From: Lineolata rhizophorae
Lineage: Eukaryota > Ascomycota > Dothideomycetes > Lineolatales > Lineolataceae
Direction: 5' to 3'
Assembly: GCA_010093515.1 (NCBI GenBank)
Contig: MU001671.1
Coordinates: 1,186,282-1,250,281, forward strand
Length of the DNA: 64,000 bases
The position numbers and the translations under genes are program-made. A model generated the notes under the pieces. The model was given only the letters and a program-made list of their open reading frames with translations, was not told where the DNA came from and ran no database searches. Shown here one piece after another: positions 34,101 through 46,386 of this stretch (positions are counted from its first letter, which is position 1; each line of letters opens with the position of its first letter).

Positions 34101-34929
34101 AGCCCAGCAAGTAATCGAGCGGATTCCCGCCCGGCGTCGCCGCCACGTTCTGCGCCGCCTCGAAGATGGCCTGCTCGAGCACGCCGACCGTCAACCTCAG
34201 CGGCTGCCCCTGCGGCCCCTTCTCCTCGGCCGCCTCCCGCAGCTCCGCCGCCACCCCCGGCACCGCCACCACCTTGTTGCCGTGCACGTCCGCACTAACC
34301 CCCTGTCCCTTCAACGTCACCCGGAAGATGCTCCGCAGGGTCCGGTCCTCCCACGCCTCGGGCGAGTCGCGCTCCGTCCTGCCGTCCTGCTGCCGCGAGC
34401 GCGGCCGCGAAGGCGGCTCCGAGGACGCGTCGCGCTTCGACGGCGTGTGCGCGCTCGCCGCGGGTTTCGGCGTGATAGTTATCTGGCGCGGTTTCGGCGC
34501 CGCAGGCGGTGCGGCCTCGGATTGCTGCTGCTGCTGCGGCGGCGACGGCGGCGGGGGTTGCGCCGCGGGTGGCGGGGTCTGGGTTGCGGGAGGTGCGGCG
34601 GCGGTAGCGGCGGGGGCATCGTTCTGCTGGACGCCGAGCTGGGTGAACGGGTTGGGCTGGGGGGCCGAGCTAGAGGTGTCTGCCTGGGCGGCGGGAAGCT
34701 GCGGTGACGAAGATGACGGGCCTGGCGCGGCGGGTGTTGCGTTTGGTCCTCCCGAGGGTGAGCCTTGCCCGCCGAGCTTCGCGAGGCGCTTGTTGCGGAT
34801 CTAAATGTACGAAAGCTGGGGTTAGAGTCTTGCTTGCTTAGGAAAACGGCGGCAGGGCTGCAGCTATGTGTGCGAGGAAACTCGAGGGCAGTGTACCTTT
34901 TCCGCGTCAGAGAGTCTCGAATCCGCCAT
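31196..34929 (-). CDS. UFD2: Ubiquitin conjugation factor E4 (Ufd2), U-box ligase
   Basis: Six exons (34929-34897, 34800-33745, 33675-33268, 33215-32886, 32831-32170, 32120-31196) give 1,137 residues. After MADSRLSDAEK and IRNKRLAKLGG comes a Pro/Ala/Gln-rich linker of about 110 residues with a short glutamine run. The conserved core begins at WEDRTLRSIFRVTL and includes AFRNLVQFAPIVQAL, NPPGTAPEKLEKTTLLGPLFQLSP, VLDRLCEPFMDATFSKIDRID, LTQARSMQFMRYVITWMLRL and LFRDNIDFFVQFVN. The U-box lies near residues 1041-1115: IPDEFLDPVMYTLMEDPVILP, TVDRSTIRSHLLSDPTDPFN and KEKIEAFK. Ufd2 elongates short ubiquitin chains on substrates handed over by Cdc48, in nucleus and cytosol. Exon 1 encodes only 11 residues; its 96-nt intron is supported by the restored family-typical N-terminus. 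Confidence 0.95.
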
Positions 34930-37435
34930 GATGGCGTTGCCAGCGCAGGAAGAAGCTAAAACGGGTGGATTTGTTTTCTCTTCTACGAAGGTGTTTGCGT
35001 GTGTATTGGAGAATACGCGCCTGGAAGGCCTTGAGATACAAAGCCCGTAGAGCGCCGTACAAAGAGCGCAAAGATGGGAAAAGTTAGACGAAGAAGTTCA
35101 CGGCGCAGCTGTTGACGACGCACAGGGAGCTGTGGGAGTGGCGCCGTCACAGGTGGGCTGGAGCCTGCAGTTCGCCTCCAGGCCCCGGAGGTTCGTGGGG
35201 TGTTGGCCTATCAGCTTGCACCGCCCCTTTGTGGCGCTAGCGGCTCGAAAGTTCCGCCCTCCTCCATTCACATTTACTCAGCACCGGAGTTTAGGATTGC
35301 CGGCAGATGTTGACGCCAGGTTCCAACGGACTACACGTATTTGCCTCATCTCTACATGCGTTGGTTGTGAAGGTCCTTCATGTAAACAGTATTTACTGTA
35401 TGGCGCACTGCTATACTAGCAGAGCCAACGTGAAGGAGTGCTGCACTCCGCAGCCGTCCGACAAGAGTCTGGGTGAGCCATAAAGCGCAAGCAGGTAGGC
35501 ACCTATAGAAAGTGGCATGCATTAAACTGTAACCCTATTCTATATCTCAGCCGGTCTTTGTACGTAAGATTGTCAAATTTACGTGTTCCCATATTGATCG
35601 ATTTACCAGCCAATACGGGGACCAAGGTAAGAATCCGAGCCGCTTAGATGGGTGGTAAGACATAAACAGGACAAACATCCACCATACCTTAATCAGTAAT
35701 ATGTACGTTCTACAAGATATATCTGCGTGCTTATTTGCTGTTATACGCGTCCTCGGTGTGCGTTGCATATACGGACACGGCTGGAAGGCCGCTCAGAGAA
35801 CTTCACGATACTGCTCATGCCCTAGCAACTCCCTGCCCATTTCGAGAAAGAAGGAGCATTTCCATACATGGCATCTACCCGGTCGATAAACATTTCAGAG
35901 GTCTTGCGTGGTCGTGAAAATTCTTGCCGGGCAGAAATTGCGTTCCAGCATGTACCGATTTACGTTAATAGTTCCGTAACATTGCGATACAATTTGGCTC
36001 GCTAGCGGGGACCTCAGAATATGTATAGAGCGGTACGCTAGAATGTTAAAATCGCCGCGAATCCCGTAGCCTAGAAACGATCAGCGTTACTTTGTCTAGG
36101 ACTATGCCGTACCGAAAGGCCCATCGTGGCCTTGGGTGCCCGGCGCATGAGGTGGTCACGTGCTCCGGCCAGATTGTTGACTTGTCGAAAGGCCGACAGG
36201 CCCCAGCGCGAGCAGGGCGCATGGGCGAAAGTAAGGAGGCTCCGAACGTGCTTTGCGGCCGCTGACGAACGATGGCGGAGCGCGGGCGTCGGGTTAGCCC
36301 GGAGACGAGGAAGCTCGGGGGGATCTCGTCCAACCGTGGGCAAGCGTCCGGGGAGCCCGTCACTTGATCGGGGAGTCCGGGGAGCACAGCGCATTCTGCA
36401 CGTGCTTCGAGAAGTGCTGAGGACGGCTCGGAGAGAATGAGGGCGAGCGGTCAGCACGGGGCCGAAAGACCTACACGGGAACCTGAAGGGCCATGGTGCC
36501 TAGGGAAAGTTGATGGCGTCGCTGCAACTTGATTTACTGGTGATATTGGAGTGCTTGGTTATCCAGAGGGCCGGGCAGCAGTACATATATGCACTTCTGT
36601 GGGAGGTAGCAATCGCGATTCCTTGCCCCTTTCGAAACTACCGCTGTACATAGCCTTCAGCAGGAGCGGAGGCTCGAGCGCCCGAGGGCCCACAGAGAAG
36701 CGGCGGCGGTGACGGCGGGTCGGGGAAAGCCAAAGTGGGGGGGAGGTCGCAGACCATGTTTCTGGCGTCGTCTCAGGTTTCGTGGCTTGCTCCATCAAGC
36801 TTGTGTTGGACCCGGGCATGGTAAGTAGTCAGGGAGCTCGGGTGCCCGCGAGCGGGAATAATCACTCTTCCCACCCGTCTTGACGACCCAAATTGGACGG
36901 CGGCGACGAGCCTGCGAGACATGGTGGCAGGTCAAGGGTGCGCCGTGTGCAGTGTGCGAGCACGTATGTAGTAGGTGAGCGGAGTAGGGTTCCTCCCCCC
37001 CAGGTGTGGATGTATGTAGTTGTAGGGCGAGTGAAGGCAGCCACGGCGGATACATAGCATTGATGCGACCACACCAACCGGCCGATTTGGGGGCGCCGTG
37101 CAGTCAGAAAGCGAGGAGAAGATAGCAGCGATGCAATTGATGAGTGGCCGGCCCGGTTGCAAGGAAGATGCTACATATGAGGAGCTAGACAGTACTTTTT
37201 ATGCACCCACCATGTGAGATGATGACAGCGGAGATGTGGCTGGTCTAGCCGGCGGCGATGGAAGAGCAGCAAGCGGCGAGAAGAGCATCGAAGGCGGTAA
37301 CAGCCGCACGGAGCTATGGGGCCGACTACTGATAAACGCGTTTAGGCCAGGGCTAGGCGCTGCCGGGCGGGCTGCAAGCTGCAACTCGTCGTGCCATTGC
37401 GCGCCCTCGCTGCAGAGTGCTGGTGGTTACAGAGA

Positions 37436-37476
37436 GCTGCTTGCTGCCGCTGCTTGCTGCTGCTTGCTGCCGCGCG
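37436..37476. repeat. Imperfect (gctgcttgctgc) short tandem
   Basis: Three to four imperfect copies of a gctgcttgctgc-like unit sit in the probable 5' flank of RHO1. This is simple-sequence DNA with no sign of function beyond that. Confidence 0.5.
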
Positions 37477-37799
37477 CCCGCTTGCTCCCCGAGGCCGTGG
37501 ACGACGGATCCGCCCGCCGGCGTCGCCGCTCGGCATCAGCCTTCAGCGCACACTGCTGCACATCGTCTTGCCGGCCCGCGACCGAACGACGGCTTTGCGC
37601 CGGCTGCCCCTTGCTCGCCCCGTCGGCCGTCGCCACGCGTCTTTGTTCGCTGCGGGCCTTGGTCGGACGACTCGTTGGGCGGGCGTCAACACAGCCGCAC
37701 ACAGCCCGCGACCCCCAGGCCGCCGCCCGCGCTGCGCTGCGTGCACCAGCCCGCCGCCCGCCGCCCGGCTCTGCCTGGCAACCCTAACGTCGCTCCCCG

Positions 37800-37966
37800 A
37801 CACCAGGCCTCGTCTCCGTTTCTCCTCCGTCCTCCGTCAACAACCAACCCGCTCCTCCCGCCCTCGCCGCCCCTCGCCCTAAAACCCTCACAGCAGCTGC
37901 CCGCTGTTCCGCCGCATCCCTCGCAGCTCTTGCTCTAGCCTCTTCGCCTGCACGACTTGGCCCACC
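37800..37966 (+). promoter_or_regulatory. CT-rich leader of RHO1
   Basis: The stretch just before the RHO1 ATG is dominated by C and T (for example ctccgtttctcctccgtcct) with few G. Such tracts are typical of promoters and transcription starts of strongly expressed genes in filamentous fungi. That role is inference; no start site can be read. Confidence 0.45.
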
Positions 37967-39129
37967 ATGTCGGCAGAGATTCGGCGGAAGCTTGTTATCG
38001 TCGGTGATGGTGCCTGCGGCAAGACCTGTCTGCTCATGTACGCGCGCCCTGCACATCCGCACAACGGCTATCGCCGATCCTCCAAGTTTCGCTTGCGACA
38101 TCAAGGCATCCCGCTAACTCTTGCGTCTTCGCAGCGTCTTTTCCAAGGGCACCTTCCCCGAGGTCAGATTCCCCTCAGCCTTCCTGCTCCCCTTCCAGCT
38201 TGTCCCTCCGCCCACCGCGCCCGTCACGGCGTGCTCCTCGGGGCTCGTGCGACGGCGCGCCTCGCGACCCCCCATTGCCCTGAAACTCCCACCGCCACCC
38301 ACCCATACACAGCACCCATCGCCGCCGGCCCGCCTATTCCATTGCCTCTTCACCGCCATCTCCGCACACGTTGCCCGTGCTGACGCCGGCTCGTTCCGCG
38401 CCCGCAGGTCTATGTCCCGACCGTCTTCGAGAACTACGTTGCCGATGTCGAGGTTGATGGAAAACATGTTGAGCTGGCACTTTGGGATACGGCTGGCCAG
38501 GAGGACTACGATCGTCTCCGCCCGCTCTCTTACCCGGATTCGCACGTCATCCTGATCTGCTTCGCCATCGACTCTCCCGATTCGCTCGACAACGTGCAGG
38601 AGAAGGTTGGTTTCGTCATCGTCCCTTTACCGGATGCACGCATCACGTGCCGCATCCCTCAGCATCTGATGAGCAGCCGAGAGGACTAACCAGTTGTTTT
38701 GCACCATCATAGTGGATCTCCGAGGTCTTGCACTTCTGTCAGGGCCTTCCGATCATCCTCGTCGGCTGCAAGAAGGATCTTCGCTACGACCAGAAGACGA
38801 TTGAGGAGCTTCACAAGACCTCACAAAAGCCGGTGACGCCCGAGCAGGCAAGTCTTACCCTTATGACGTCTCTGTGGAGAGACTCGTTTCGTGTCGCATC
38901 CTGCCTTGGCTCCTCATTGTTTGAATTCGCTTATGTGCTCTAGGTTATGATCAAGCTAACTTCGTCCCCCCTCATGCAGGCCGAGGACGTTCGGAAGAAG
39001 ATTGGGGCTCAGAAGTACCTCGAGTGCTCAGCCAAGACCAACGAGGGCGTGCGTGAGGTGTTTGAGCATGCGACCCGTGCGGCTCTGCTCACGAGGAAGA
39101 AGAAGGAGAAGAAATGCCTGATTTTGTAA
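37967..39129 (+). CDS. RHO1: Rho1 GTPase
   Basis: Five exons (37967-38037, 38135-38162, 38408-38605, 38713-38847, 38980-39129) give 193 residues, the normal Rho1 length. P-loop GDGACGKT (13-20), switch [21 protein letters not shown], switch [23 protein letters not shown], base contact GCKKDLRYD and [22 protein letters not shown], then polybasic KKKEKK and the CAAX box CLIL, whose last Leu predicts geranylgeranylation. Rho1 at the plasma membrane activates beta-1,3-glucan synthase and protein kinase C and organises actin. Exon 2 is only 28 nt. Its donor GTCAGA at 38163 is weak. Intron 4 starts with GCAAGT, not GT; the frame and protein family require that junction (PVTPEQ joined to AEDVRKK). 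Confidence 0.96.
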
Positions 39130-40874
39130 ATGCGCATTTTGCTCCGAGTACCGGCGGTCTTCCCTTTCTCCTCCTCCCTGGATCCCCACAAGCTTTCTGA
39201 CTCGGGCTGTTCCCGCTCGAGTGAATTGCATTAGTCAGGCTTCCCTGTCAAATTCTATTGGGCTTTTGGCTTTTGCATGTAACACATCCAAATCTTGCTC
39301 TCTCCCCCCAAGCTCTTGGCACACATCAGACAAGTAAACATCCCACGGAACTGCTGGTCGAACCCCGCAAGACAAACTTATGGTAGCGGACGATTCGTTT
39401 TGCCCGAACCCCAAAACGGACTTAGTCAGGCCCCCGCTTGTTTTTCACGGTGCCGCAGCAGCGGTTTCCTCCAATCAAAGGCGCAAGTCTCACTGAAGGT
39501 GTCCTCTTGCCGCGACTGTCACGTGCTTCTTACATGGTTAAACGGGTTTGCTTTTTGTGAGGGGCCTACTTCTACTTGCCTTTGGTGCTGCGGCTTGAAA
39601 TCGGGCTAATACTACTTTGGTGCTGTTGGTTTTGCGAATAACGGGCTTTTCTCGTGCTTTGTGTCTTTTCTTCCCTTTTTCATTTCTCTCTCAAGCTGCT
39701 TTTGTTGATTGGAGATTTCCTCTTCAGTGTGGAACGTTTGTTAGCTTGTTGTCAACCCCCTTTTTAAAATCCGTCACCCCAAATGCACCATCCGTGATCA
39801 ATTGAGACTTCATTGTGTGCTACTCTTTTTGACTATAATTCGGTTCAAGACTAGACCTCGGGAGGTCGGTGCGGTCTTCTGAAAACATGTGACTTCTGTA
39901 GTAGACAAGCATATCTGATTCGTTTGAATCCCGGCCTCACGGGGTCGTGGTGCCTAGAAACCATGGCTTTCGCCCATATATGCTACTCCCGTGTCCAAAC
40001 TCCCCCCTAGCTTAAATATGAGAGTCAGTTATGCCCCGTACTTCTACTTGGCGAGGACGTTTCGCGGTAGTTATAAAGCTAGAACCCGAGGCCTCCCCTC
40101 TTGCATCATAGACCGGCTCAGCTCGAGGTCGTCGGCCCGAAAAGTGGGACTTCTTCCGTTCCAGACCGGCCATGACTAGTGCCCGCACGTCCGTTCCTAG
40201 AGCCACCGCAGGTTTGCACCAAAAAGCGTGCGCTCGCTGGGCTGGAAAGCCGAGGACAAGGAGATTCTGGTTCGAGGGCTTGTTGCCTGCTAATACGAGT
40301 TATCTGGCCGGCCGTCGTGGGGGAGGCTGTTGGGGGAGCTGGTGTTGTTCGTTGTGCGGGACGAAGGGGGAACCGGCGGCCTCGCCACAGAGGATGTAAC
40401 GTGCCTTGGTGCCTACGTAGTAGGTTTAGGCCTAGGTTGGTGCCTTTTGCGAGCTCGGGTTTAGGTCTTTCGACGAGAAGCGTCTGAGGCGAGCTTGGCA
40501 AGGCCTTGGCTAGGGACCTAGGTACATATGGAGTATCCGGGGGTGTATAGGCGCGATTGGCGGCGTTCTCTCTTCTCTTTTAGTAGCTTAAATAGCTCCA
40601 ATTAGCGCTAGTAGGGAGAAAGCTTTCATGAATTTTGATCTACGTACACTATTAATGGAATAAGAGATAGTTTTAATCCAATCGTGTCTGCCTTTTCGGT
40701 GCCAAATTCACGACACAGCTTTCACAAAGACCGGTCCAAAGTCACGTGACTATAGTCCTACGCTCTAGACGAAAAGACTTGATGCACGGAATTCTAAACC
40801 ATACCCAATATACTACCGCAATTATCAACCTATCACCAACATGATGCATTCCTTACCTCTTCAGCGGTTGCCAC
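39130..40874. other. Intergenic between convergent RHO1 and ELP1
   Basis: About 1.75 kb. The left part is T-rich 3' UTR-like sequence of RHO1. The stretch at 40.0-40.5 kb is more GC-rich and opens a 127-codon minus-strand frame without family resemblance. The part at 40.56-40.85 kb is AT-rich. No RNA gene or mobile element could be supported. Confidence 0.5.
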
Positions 40875-43800
40875 CTATAGCAAGCAAAGCCCCGGGACGC
40901 CTTTCACAACAGGCACATCCCACGACTTCCTCCCATGCAGCGTATCCCACAATACCCCCTCAGCGCCTTGCGGCCTCTCCGACACCTCAGCACCATCACT
41001 GCCACCATCCTGTACCCCACCTCCACCCCTCTCAATCCGCACCTTCTCCTCCGCCCCAAACACCTCGCCCACACACCCCTCACACAACCCGACCACCTCC
41101 CTCCACCCCCTCGCCGCCGCCTCCGCCCGCTCCCTCATCCCCCGCCTCACCAACCCCTCGACCACCCGCCCCGCCTCGTCCCCAACGCTGTTGACTCGCT
41201 CGATCAGCCGCCCTACGCTAGCCACCAGGTACTCCTCCTCGTAGACAGATCCGGGCTTCCCCCTAGCGCGCTTGCGCTCCTCTTTCCGGCGATGCTTGGC
41301 CGTGCGGCGCGAGTACGCCGACGACGCCGCGCTCGTCGCTTCCGAGCCGCGGCCCGTGTAGCGCGTCATGAGCGAGTTGTTGCCCGCGGTCGAGGCGTCC
41401 GTCGGGGCGAGGGAGACGTTGTCCGGGACGTCCCCGTCCCCTTCGCCGCCTCCGGCGCCGCCACTGCCGCCGCCGAAGAACCCCAGCGGATCCTCCCTCT
41501 TCTTCGCTCGCAGCTCGCGCAGCCGCGGCACCTGCTTGCCCAGCTGTACCTTGCACTCGGCGAACAGCTCCGTCAGCCCCGCCGCGCTCTCGGCCAGCCC
41601 TGCATCCAGCACGTCCGCCAGCAGCTCCTTGCGCCTCTTCTTCCCGCCGCTACTACCGCCGGCGCTGTCGTCGCCGTCGTTGTCGCCGGCCGTCCGCAGC
41701 GCGATGACACGCGTTGCGTCCGCGAACAGCGCGCCCTTGCACAGCGCCCTTACGCCGGCCTCGAGGTCGCCCAAGTATTCCAACAGCACCGTGGCGGCGG
41801 CGGCGAAGTCCCTGGCCTCGAGCAGCGCGCCGGCCAGGTCCGCGGCCAGGGTGCGGCGCTCGGCGGCCGACATGTCCTCGGCGAGGTAGGCGGCGGCGAG
41901 GCACTCGCGCCAGGCGAGCGCGCGGCGGTAGGCGCGCGCGGCGGCGCCGTAGTCGCCGAGGGAGTCATGGGCGGCGCCGGCGTCGCGGAAGCGGTTGCGG
42001 GAGGTGAGGAATGTGGCGTAGAGGGCGGTGATGGCTCGCACGCGGAGGGGTTCGTACTTGTATAGGTCGAGGGCGGTGGTATAGAGGTCGTGCTTGCTGG
42101 TGTAGGATTTGGCTTCTTCGAAGGGAGAGTCAGTGCCGAGGTTGTGGAGGTGCGTTAGTGCTTTGGCGTGGCGGCCTAGGCGGTCGTCGATGGTGAAGCG
42201 GCGACGAAGAGGGGACATTTCCTGGAGACGTTGCAGATAAGGGAGATATTCGCGAGGGTCCTAGCGGCAGCGAATGTTAGTTTAGTTCCAAGAAAGGAGA
42301 AGAGGTAGGCTATGCAACCTTTTGAGATTGTTGAGCGATGAGCAAAGCAAGCTCCAAGTTGTACAACCCAAGTGCGTTGTCATATAGCTTGTTGACATCT
42401 GCGAGGAAGCATATGTGTTCGGCAGCATCCTCTGCCAAATCTTCGTCTTGTTCTATTCGATTTAGTTAGTCAGCGGGGCCGTTTGCGCTTGGGGAGAGTT
42501 ACTCCTACCCTTCAGTACAAGCAGACCTGCGTCGAGATCGGCAGGAGACTTGCAAACATTAGCCGTTATAATATTGCGGAGGTTTGTAGCTTTCATATCC
42601 TCCAAGGCATCAAGGAATGCATCGCAGATCCGATTAATTTTTGAATCTGACAACTGCTTCTGTGGTGACAGTTCTTGAATGCGACCGTTGAGTGTAGGGT
42701 GCTCGCCAATGACAAGGGGATTCTTTAATGTCTCCTTGTACATTGCCTTCGAGACGTCTTCCTCACTCAATTGGGAGAGAAACAGATCAATGTGTTCGAC
42801 TTTCTTGATCTGCCGAATGAATTCTTTGACGTTCCTCATGAACTGCTCCGGTGCGTGGTCATGAATGATGTTCATGTCCACCCTGTGCTTTCGGCAAGCA
42901 AAGAAAGCCTCTTTATAGTTCCGCTCCTCAATGTGTCTGCGAATTCCAGCGAGCACAAGAGCTCGGGGGAAGATGGTTTCCAGGTTTCCTCTAGGCATCT
43001 GTAGGACCACTGCGTATGTACTTGGAATGACGGTGACAAGTTTTGCTCCTCGCTCAATACTGCGACACCGTTCGTCTTTCTCCGGCTCGTCAGGTGGAAC
43101 TTCAAGGTCTGAAAACAATGTCAGAGTATTTCAAACCAGCTTACCCAGGATGCGTACCTTCAACCGCAGACATATGAATAAACTTCAGGAGGTGATTGGT
43201 GGTTGTAAAAAGGATGTGAGCTGGGGTTAAGAGAAACGAGGTACAATTCCGAGTAAGACAGTGGTCGTTGATATAAAGATGCCCGTTTATGGAGAGGCCG
43301 ACCGCTAATGTCTAGTTAGATTCATTAGCATAAATATCAAACTAGGTTCGATATATGGCTAGCCTTACCCTTCCACCGTGGCGCATGAACTCTGTCCAGG
43401 GGCAAGTCACCGGGGCCTTTGAGACCATCGAGGTCTCCGCTTCCACAAGACCGACGTCATTTATGTTTGTATCCAGTTCTTTTGCCAACCCATCCTGAAA
43501 GTGCAAGCCGACCTTCTCGTAGTCTTGTCGGGATACTATAGCCGCTAACGGACTAGGGAACTGTTCATCTGGAAGAAATGGGACAACTTGATTTTCGTCA
43601 AAGTCAATGCAGAAAATCTCCTCCCCAAAAGAGGTAGCGGCAACGACTACAGCTTTTGAATCCCCCAGGAAACGGATCTGTCGCGGTCTACATCCTTCAG
43701 GATCAGGAAAAGCACATCTTCCCTCGAGAACTGGCTGGGGAATCGGCTTTCCAAGAAGTTTATATGAATACAATGCCACGCTCCCTTTATGAAGCACAGA

Positions 43801-45229
43801 TATCCGCTGACCGGAGCGACTAAATGCGACGTCCACAGCATTTGTCTCTAAGTTTATCTCATGCAATGCCATGGGAGGCGGGACATTCGCGAACCGAAGG
43901 GGGGTAAGCTTTAAGGTTCCTACAGTGTATTAGTTTAGTTGCTATTTCAATTTTGATTACGCACGCTTACTTCCGTCCATTACTGCTACCACTCCATGAT
44001 CATCCGGTGGTTTTGTGGACCCAGCGGCGACATCGAATACGTAATCAAGCCATTGTAAACTGCCTGTAGGCTTCATTAGAACACATTTGAGTGCAAATGG
44101 CAAGCAACTTACCAGGACTTCTTAGTAGCGTTCTGAGATACTTCTCCGGATGCCATGCGATTCCTGCTAAGCTCGACTCCTCGGGAGAAATCTCAACTTC
44201 TTGCTTCAGATAGTAGTGATAGTTCCCCATAGTCCAGAATTGCACCCTATCTTTAAAGCAGACGGCCAAGACTGTCGAGTCATCGTTCCACTGAATCGAA
44301 ATCTTACTGCCCCATTGAGAGAGCTCGTCCGCGCTCAGGGGTAGACTGAATTGACCATGCCTTAGGCCATTCCTTTCAAAGAAGACGATGTCGACTCGAC
44401 CCTTCAGCCGCTGAGCACCAGCGATCAAATTGCCAGCAGGCCTCCAACTCAAGGCACCTTCCAATCCATCCACGGGTTCGCTGACGCTGTCGAGGGCGCC
44501 TTCTCGCGAATAAACCCGGATTATTCGTCGCTTTCCACCTTGGATGCTGGAGACAGCCAGAAAAGCTCCATCACCTCGCCAGCTGATGGCGACATAGCCG
44601 TCGTCCTCGGGACTTAGTACGCCATCGTCGACATGCTCTGGGACAGTTGGGTCCCGTAGAGCCTTTGCCCGCTTTCCCTTGAACTGAGTCTCTGTTTTGC
44701 CCCACCCAACGGACACATGTTTCGACGCCTGAACATCCTCCGGACTGAATTCAACGCTTGTAATATTTTCAAGCTGCCTCGTCATGTACAGGAGAGTGTC
44801 TGCTCTGGTGGTGATAGCAAGGAGCTCCTCATCTGGGGCCCAGACGGCTGCCGTGATTCCCGCGTCCACGGAGCCGACAATCTCGATGCTGTCCTCTCCA
44901 GGAAGAGGATCCTCTCGCACGAGAATCAAATCCCCGCCAGCAAGAACGAGACATATCGTTGCAGTGTCAGCGAAGTAGTGCAAGCTGAGAATTTTATCGC
45001 AGGACAGATCCGGCTGCGGACAAGGGGCGTCCCATGACTGTATGGGCTGAATGATTTCCTTATAACCGTGGTATTTCAAACGCTTGATTTCTATGACAGC
45101 GCTGGACTCTGTCGGCCCAAAGGCGCAGATCGCTGCGTTGTTTGCAGTATCCCACGTGGTTGCTGTTAGCGGGAGTTCCGAGTCAGAAAATTTGGTTTCT
45201 GCGTGGAAAATGTTTCTGAGGTTGCGCAT
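40875..45229 (-). CDS. ELP1: Elongator complex subunit 1 (Elp1/Iki3)
   Basis: Seven exons (45229-44113, 44063-43971, 43919-43369, 43311-43158, 43108-42509, 42452-42319, 42260-40875) give 1,344 residues. The start MRNLRNIF at 45229 is family-typical; the frame is open to a Met 20 residues upstream. The first ~800 residues form the two WD40 propellers (for example FAEDGYVAISWRGDGAFLAVSS-like strands and KTLKLT-like RTLKLTPLRFANVPPPMA). The TPR-rich C-terminus includes HIDLFLSQL, LAQQSQKDPREYLPYLQ-like joining and SPLRRRFTIDDRLGRHAKAL. A very basic patch, TAKHRRKEERKRARGKPGS (about 1205-1221), matches the tRNA-binding segment of Elp1. Elongator modifies wobble uridines (cm5U) in tRNA. Intron lengths are 49-58 nt. 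The last exon is far more GC-rich than the others and encodes Gly/Asp-rich inserts. Confidence 0.95.
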
Positions 45230-45630
45230 ATTGACGAGAGAGAAATGAAATTTAGGTTGTACTTCAGGACAGTGTGAGCCATCAGGCAAGGATTTTATTG
45301 CAAGATCGATTTGCGATTTTATACCTTAGTTGCTCGTAGGGAAAAGAAGATATTTGAGCAAGAGCTCTAGCGGGGTTGTTTGCCGCACAAGGGACCTGTA
45401 CTTAGCGGTCCGTAGCGGCCTTCTGCATCACGCTTGTGGATGACTTTATGGAAAGCGGCTGGCATTACCATCAACTACTTCATATAAAAATAATGGCTCT
45501 ATATGAGCGCTATAGTAGCACAAGCAGCATATGACTCAATTTACATATGTACAGCCTGTCACCGCTCCTCCCATCTCATCCACTGACTCTGATCCACCAA
45601 AGCCATTGAGGACCCGTTGTAGCCTCCACC
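45230..45630. other. Intergenic between COX8 and ELP1
   Basis: 401 bp between two minus-strand genes: the COX8 3' UTR and the ELP1 promoter. Short AT-rich stretches, no gene seen. Confidence 0.6.
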
Positions 45631-45993
45631 TTACACGGCGAGCCATTCATTCTTCTTTGTTTGCCAGACTGCATTGGAGAGAGGCATTGTTAGTCGCTTA
45701 AATCTGCTCATCGTGAGCCTGCGAATGGCTTACCAGCGACACCGAAAGGCAAGGCGAACGCAACTCCTGCATGCATGCATTAGCAGTGCCCAAATCCACA
45801 TAGAGTCCAGGCATCACGTACCGCAAACGGTCCAGAACTTCACGACAAAACCCTTCTTCAGAGGGTCGAAGGGAAGGTTGCTACGAGGGCCCTCTGGGTA
45901 GTGGTAGGGGCTGTCAAACCGGGCACGGGTCGACTGGAAGCCACGCCGGGCAACCAGCGATGTGGAGGTGCGCATCGCGGTGCGGGAGAGCAT
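45631..45993 (-). CDS. COX8: Cytochrome c oxidase subunit Cox8 (VIIc-type)
   Basis: Three exons (45993-45822, 45766-45734, 45668-45631) give 80 residues; exon 2 has only 33 nt. The first ~25 residues, MLSRTAMRTSTSLVARRGFQ, form a mitochondrial presequence. The mature part starts near RFDSPYHYPEGPRSNLPFDPL, a hallmark of Cox8/COX7C, then one membrane helix split by both introns (VVKFWTVCGVAFALPFGVAVWQ) and a short tail KKNEWLAV. The product is a small nuclear-encoded subunit of complex IV in the inner membrane. A stop codon directly precedes the ATG. The gene is divergent from MTR4, with 393 bp between start codons. Both introns have normal GT donors (GTACGT, GTAAGC) and CAG acceptors. Confidence 0.93.
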
Positions 45994-46386
45994 CTACATG
46001 ACGTCAGCGGACGAATTGGCAATGAAGCAATCGACGTACTGTTGCAAGTGGAGCGGAGAGCGAGGTGGTGACGGGAGAGCGCGGGTTTAGATGTCGTTGA
46101 CAGCAGCTCCCCCGATCGATCACTCGAACCACCCGCAGCTCCGGCACTCGGGCTTTCCCGGCTTCCGGGCGCAGCTTTGTCCCGCGCCCGCCTCCGCGCC
46201 CGCGCCAATATTATTTTTCCCTTCGGTTGTGCCACTCTGCGCCTACGTCTTGCTATGTAGCAGACGTCTTTGATCTAAAATTTCCGCACCACTTCTGAAC
46301 GCCCCTCGTTACACTGCAGCCTCGAAAATTCGAAGCGTTGCACTAGATACCGCTTTTCGGAGCTCGTTCCGCCATTTTCAACCACC
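45994..46386. promoter_or_regulatory. Shared intergenic region of divergent COX8 and MTR4
   Basis: 393 bp between the ATGs, holding two promoters and leaders, GC-rich around 46130-46210. The MTR4 start has a good context (accaccATGg). A minus-strand frame here (45858-46235) overlaps COX8 in another phase and is not coding. Confidence 0.55.

Larger units (their letters stand above)
34930..37966. other. Long intergenic region between divergent UFD2 and RHO1
   Basis: About 3 kb. The left part (35.3-36.1 kb) is AT-rich; the right part is GC-rich and rises into a CT-rich leader before RHO1. A perfect hairpin ggagtg-ctg-cactcc lies at 35434-35448. A short CTGC-type tandem lies at 37436-37476. Overlapping frames on both strands at 36.0-36.5 and 37.2-38.1 kb look random. 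Confidence 0.5.

Noticed and set aside
40118-40501. 127-codon minus-strand frame between RHO1 and ELP1, considered as a decayed element
   Set aside because: No terminal repeats, target duplication or conserved domain could be seen.
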